From: Methylovirgula sp. 4M-Z18
GTDB lineage: Bacteria > Pseudomonadota > Alphaproteobacteria > Rhizobiales > Beijerinckiaceae
Assembly (NCBI RefSeq): GCF_037890675.1
Contig: NZ_CP149574.1
Location: 372,001-436,000, forward strand
Direction of reading: 5' to 3'
DNA: 64,000 nucleotides
Shown piece after piece: positions 61,718 to 64,000 of this stretch. The notes beneath the pieces were generated by a model. The model worked only from the letters and a program-made list of their open reading frames with translations, did not search any database and was not told the origin of the DNA. The translations under genes were made by a program, and so were the position numbers. Numbering within the stretch: position 1 is the first letter of the stretch; every line of letters begins with the position of its first letter.

Positions 61718-62833
61718 TTACGCCACCAGTTTCTGTAATTCCTCGCGGATCGCCTCGCCCATTTGCTCCGTCGAGATGATGCTGCGCGCATCGCCGCGGA
61801 TGTCCGCCGTGCGCAGGCCGTGGGCAAGCACGTTGGCGATGGCCTTTTCGATCTTGTCGGCGGCGTCGCCCAATCCGAACGAATAGCGCAGGCACATGGC
61901 TAAGCTTCCGATCATGGCGATCGGATTGGCGATGCCCTTGCCGGCAATGTCGGGTGCCGAGCCGTGCACCGGCTCATACAGCGCCTTGCGCGCGCCGGTC
62001 TTGGCATCGGCCTCGCCAAGCGAGGCGGAGGGCAGCATGCCGAGCGAGCCAGTGAGCATGGCGGCGACGTCCGACAGCATGTCGCCGAACAGATTGTCGG
62101 TAACGATCACGTCGAACTGCTTGGGCCAACGCACGAGCTGCATGCCGAGCGCGTCGGCAAGCTGATGTTCGAGCGTCACGTCGGCGTAATCGCGCTTGTG
62201 CAGGGCGGTGATGACCTCGCGCCACAACACGCCGGATTTCATCACATTGTGCTTTTCGGACGAGGTGACCTTGTTGTTGCGCTTGCGCGCGAGTTCGAAG
62301 GCGACGCGACCGATGCGCTCGATCTCATAGGTGTCGTAAATCTGGGTGTCGATGCCGCGCTTCTGGCCGTTGCCGAGATCGATGATCTCCTTCGGCTCGC
62401 CGAAATAGACGCCGCCGGTGAGCTCGCGCACGATCATGATGTCGAGCCCTTCGATCACCTCGCGCTTCAGCGACGACGCATCCGCGAGGGCCGGATAGCA
62501 GATGGCGGGGCGCAGATTGGCGAAAAGCTGCATGTCCTTGCGCAGGCGCAGCAGGCCGGCTTCGGGGCGCACATCGTAAGGCACGTCCGCCCATTTCGGG
62601 CCGCCGACCGCGCCGAACAGCACCGCGTCGGCCGCCATGGCGAGGCCCATATCGGCCTCCGAAATCGCCTTGCCATGGGCGTCATAGGCGCTGCCGCCGA
62701 CGAGCCCTGTCTCGGTCTCGAATTTCGCTACCCCGGCCTGCCCGAGTAGGTCGGCCACCTTCTGCACTTCGTTCATCACTTCGGGGCCAATGCCGTCGCC
62801 GGGGAGCAAGAGCAGCTTGTAGGTGGTCATCAA
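61718..62833 (-). CDS. leuB: 3-isopropylmalate dehydrogenase
   Basis: A 371-residue isocitrate/isopropylmalate dehydrogenase family enzyme: [13 protein letters not shown] at the start, the substrate loop [15 protein letters not shown] (near 95-108), [12 protein letters not shown] (near 133) and the NAD loop [14 protein letters not shown] (near 287). It oxidises 3-isopropylmalate in leucine synthesis. AAGGAACC lies 8 bases before the ATG. No leuCD genes lie within the window. Confidence 0.95.
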   Translation of the reverse strand: MMTTYKLLLLPGDGIGPEVMNEVQKVADLLGQAGVAKFETETGLVGGSAYDAHGKAISEADMGLAMAADAVLFGAVGGPKWADVPYDVRPEAGLLRLRKDMQLFANLRPAICYPALADASSLKREVIEGLDIMIVRELTGGVYFGEPKEIIDLGNGQKRGIDTQIYDTYEIERIGRVAFELARKRNNKVTSSEKHNVMKSGVLWREVITALHKRDYADVTLEHQLADALGMQLVRWPKQFDVIVTDNLFGDMLSDVAAMLTGSLGMLPSASLGEADAKTGARKALYEPVHGSAPDIAGKGIANPIAMIGSLAMCLRYSFGLGDAADKIEKAIANVLAHGLRTADIRGDARSIISTEQMGEAIREELQKLVA

Positions 62834-62972
62834 ATGGTTCCTTTAATCGGGCAAATTCAGCCGGAAAGTGCTAAAGGCCCGGGGCGGACTTGGCAAGGGT
62901 ATTGCCTGCATGGGAGATGTGGCTTTCCACCCCGCATTGCTGCACTGCGGCCGGATATGATAGGCCGGTCCC

Positions 62973-63518
62973 ATGGACACATGGATCGCCCTCTTTCGCG
63001 GCATCAATGTCGGCGGCAACAATCTGCTGCCGATGAAGGCGCTTGCGGTGCTCGTCACGGACCTCGGTGGCCGCGACGTGACAACCTATATTCAGAGCGG
63101 CAATGTGGTGTTTCGGGGCACAGGCGATGCAGCCGCCTGGTCGAAGCGGATCGGTGCGGCGGTCGAGAAGGCGCATGGTTTCCGCCCGGCGGTGTTGATG
63201 CTGCGCACGGCCGATCTCGATGCCGCGATCAAAGCCAATCCGTTTCCGATGGACAACGAAGACCCGAAGGCGCTGCATCTCGTCTTCCTCGCTGCGGCGC
63301 CCGCCAAACTCGACCGTGCCGGGTTCGACGCCTTGAAAGTCGGGCGCGAAGCCTATGCGCTGCACGGCAACGTGTTTTATTTCTTCGCGCCGGACGGCAT
63401 CGGCCGCTCGAAACTCGGCGCCAAGATGGGCAAGCTCTTGGGCCAGGGCACAGCGCGCAATTGGCGCACCGTCTTGCAATTGCAAGAGATGGCGCACGCG
63501 GCGGAGACGAGCGCATGA
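62973..63518 (+). CDS. DUF1697 protein
   Basis: A 181-residue DUF1697-family protein: WIALFRGINVGGNNLLPMKAL at the N-terminus, TYIQSGNVVFRG near 41-52 and GRSKLGAKMGKLLGQGTARNWRTV near 140-165. The family has a conserved core of unknown activity and is widespread. It overlaps the NUDIX gene by an ATGA, forming a two-gene operon. There is no strong ribosome site before ATG 62973. Confidence 0.88.
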   Translation: MDTWIALFRGINVGGNNLLPMKALAVLVTDLGGRDVTTYIQSGNVVFRGTGDAAAWSKRIGAAVEKAHGFRPAVLMLRTADLDAAIKANPFPMDNEDPKALHLVFLAAAPAKLDRAGFDALKVGREAYALHGNVFYFFAPDGIGRSKLGAKMGKLLGQGTARNWRTVLQLQEMAHAAETSA

Positions 63519-63991
63519 ATGAGCCGAAACTGTTGCGCGTTCGGCTTTTGACGTGGGCCATGCATCTCGTTTTCCGGTTCAGCCGCGGCATGACGCTGGG
63601 CGTGCGCGCCGTGGTGCTCGACGCCGAGGGCCGCGTCTTCCTGGTGCGCCATTCCTATGTGCCCGGTTGGCACTTCCCCGGCGGCGGCGTCGAGATCGGT
63701 GAGTCCTTGACCGACGCGCTCGCCAAAGAGCTGCGGGAGGAAGGCAATATCGAGCTCACCGGGCCGGCCAAGTTGCACAACGTCTATTACAACCGGCAAA
63801 CGTCGAAGCGCGATCATGTCGCGCTCTATGTAGTGCATCATTTCCGCCAAACCGCGCCGCGCCGCGCCGACGCCGAGATCGTGGAAGCGGGCTTCTTCGC
63901 GCGCAACGCGCTGCCGCAAGGCACGACGAAGGCGACCTTGCGACGCTTGGCGGAAGTGCTGGATGGGGCGAAGGCGGAGCGGTTGTGGTGA
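63515..63991 (+). CDS. NUDIX hydrolase
   Basis: A 158-residue NUDIX protein. The Nudix box is complete, GGGVEIGESLTDALAKELRE with EEGNIEL after it (about residues 57-81), giving the Glu residues that hold Mg2+. Substrates of this subgroup are unknown; members hydrolyse nucleoside diphosphate derivatives. An N-terminal extension (1-26) with LLTWAMHLVFRFSRG may form a helix. Its ATG overlaps the stop of the DUF1697 gene. The gene ends 9 bases before the window edge. Confidence 0.92.
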   Translation: MNEPKLLRVRLLTWAMHLVFRFSRGMTLGVRAVVLDAEGRVFLVRHSYVPGWHFPGGGVEIGESLTDALAKELREEGNIELTGPAKLHNVYYNRQTSKRDHVALYVVHHFRQTAPRRADAEIVEAGFFARNALPQGTTKATLRRLAEVLDGAKAERLW

Positions 63992-64000
63992 ATAAGCCGC

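Noticed and set aside
1-64000. tRNA or rRNA genes
   Set aside because: I looked for cloverleaf genes with GTTCGAATC-type T-loops and found none; the two long cloverleaf elements are far larger than tRNA and lack its conserved bases.

Overview
The window looks like a chromosomal segment of a GC-rich alphaproteobacterium, most probably a member of the Hyphomicrobiales (Rhizobiales; a Beijerinckiaceae-like or related facultative methylotroph is my best guess). The reasons are the high GC at third positions, the chorismate mutase-hisC-arogenate dehydrogenase cluster, ftsEX followed by a YdcF protein and plsC, metX-metW, a DUF2125 protein, and two diagnostic ethylmalonyl-CoA pathway genes (mcd at 30879-32537, ccr at 58829-60124). 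I saw no tRNA, rRNA, CRISPR array, intact transposase or prophage. Several AT-rich patches (about 3.8-5.0 kb, 27.7-28.0 kb, 33.5-34.7 kb, 44.1-44.7 kb, 54.4-54.8 kb) hold unrecognised genes or nothing, and look acquired.

Region 0-16 kb is the most interesting part. It carries an acetogen-like corrinoid methyl-transfer pathway: a non-pyrrolysine MttB-family methyltransferase (139-1683), a dimethylglycine-dehydrogenase/GcvT-type flavoprotein (5223-7784), a cognate corrinoid protein (9489-10193), a DUF1638 protein, a small 'virulence factor'-family protein, a MetV-like cysteine-rich protein, a MetF reductase, a methyl-THF:corrinoid methyltransferase, and a 2Fe-2S/ASKHA corrinoid-reactivating protein (13877-15901). 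Read together they suggest stepwise demethylation of a methylated amine, possibly glycine betaine or a relative, with the methyl groups collected on tetrahydrofolate. This cluster is interrupted by a small hydrolase, a glyoxalase-fold gene, an AT-rich unknown gene, and a cysteine-rich CWC protein next to two exported small proteins.

Region 16-37 kb is mixed housekeeping and accessory material: a MAPEG protein, malic enzyme, mutS, a ComM-like ATPase, a phospholipase C-like phosphoesterase, a SCO1 copper chaperone, class I fumarase, mcd, a class II aldolase-fold protein, a Cys/Met-metabolism PLP enzyme and hpt. Region 37-52 kb holds ftsEX, plsC, a gamma-glutamylcyclotransferase, a DUF2125 protein, a lone cNMP-binding-domain protein between direct repeats, the aromatic amino acid cluster (chorismate mutase-hisC-tyrC) and, divergent from it, an AaeB-AaeX-AaeA type aromatic acid efflux operon, then a slipin. 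Region 52-64 kb contains a WYL regulator with a divergent VOC gene, a 2OG-Fe(II) oxygenase, metX-metW, glucokinase, a BrkB/YihY membrane protein, ccr, leuB and a DUF1697-NUDIX pair.

Two roughly 260-bp elements (1721-1980 and 37174-37436) fold into the same three-stem cloverleaf although the stem sequences differ. They are the clearest structure in the window not explained by coding. Other repeats are two 100-bp elements with AGAGCATTTTC ends, two inverted pairs of GGGAGAAGG palindromes, and duplicated fragments of resident genes lying beside AT-rich unknown genes.
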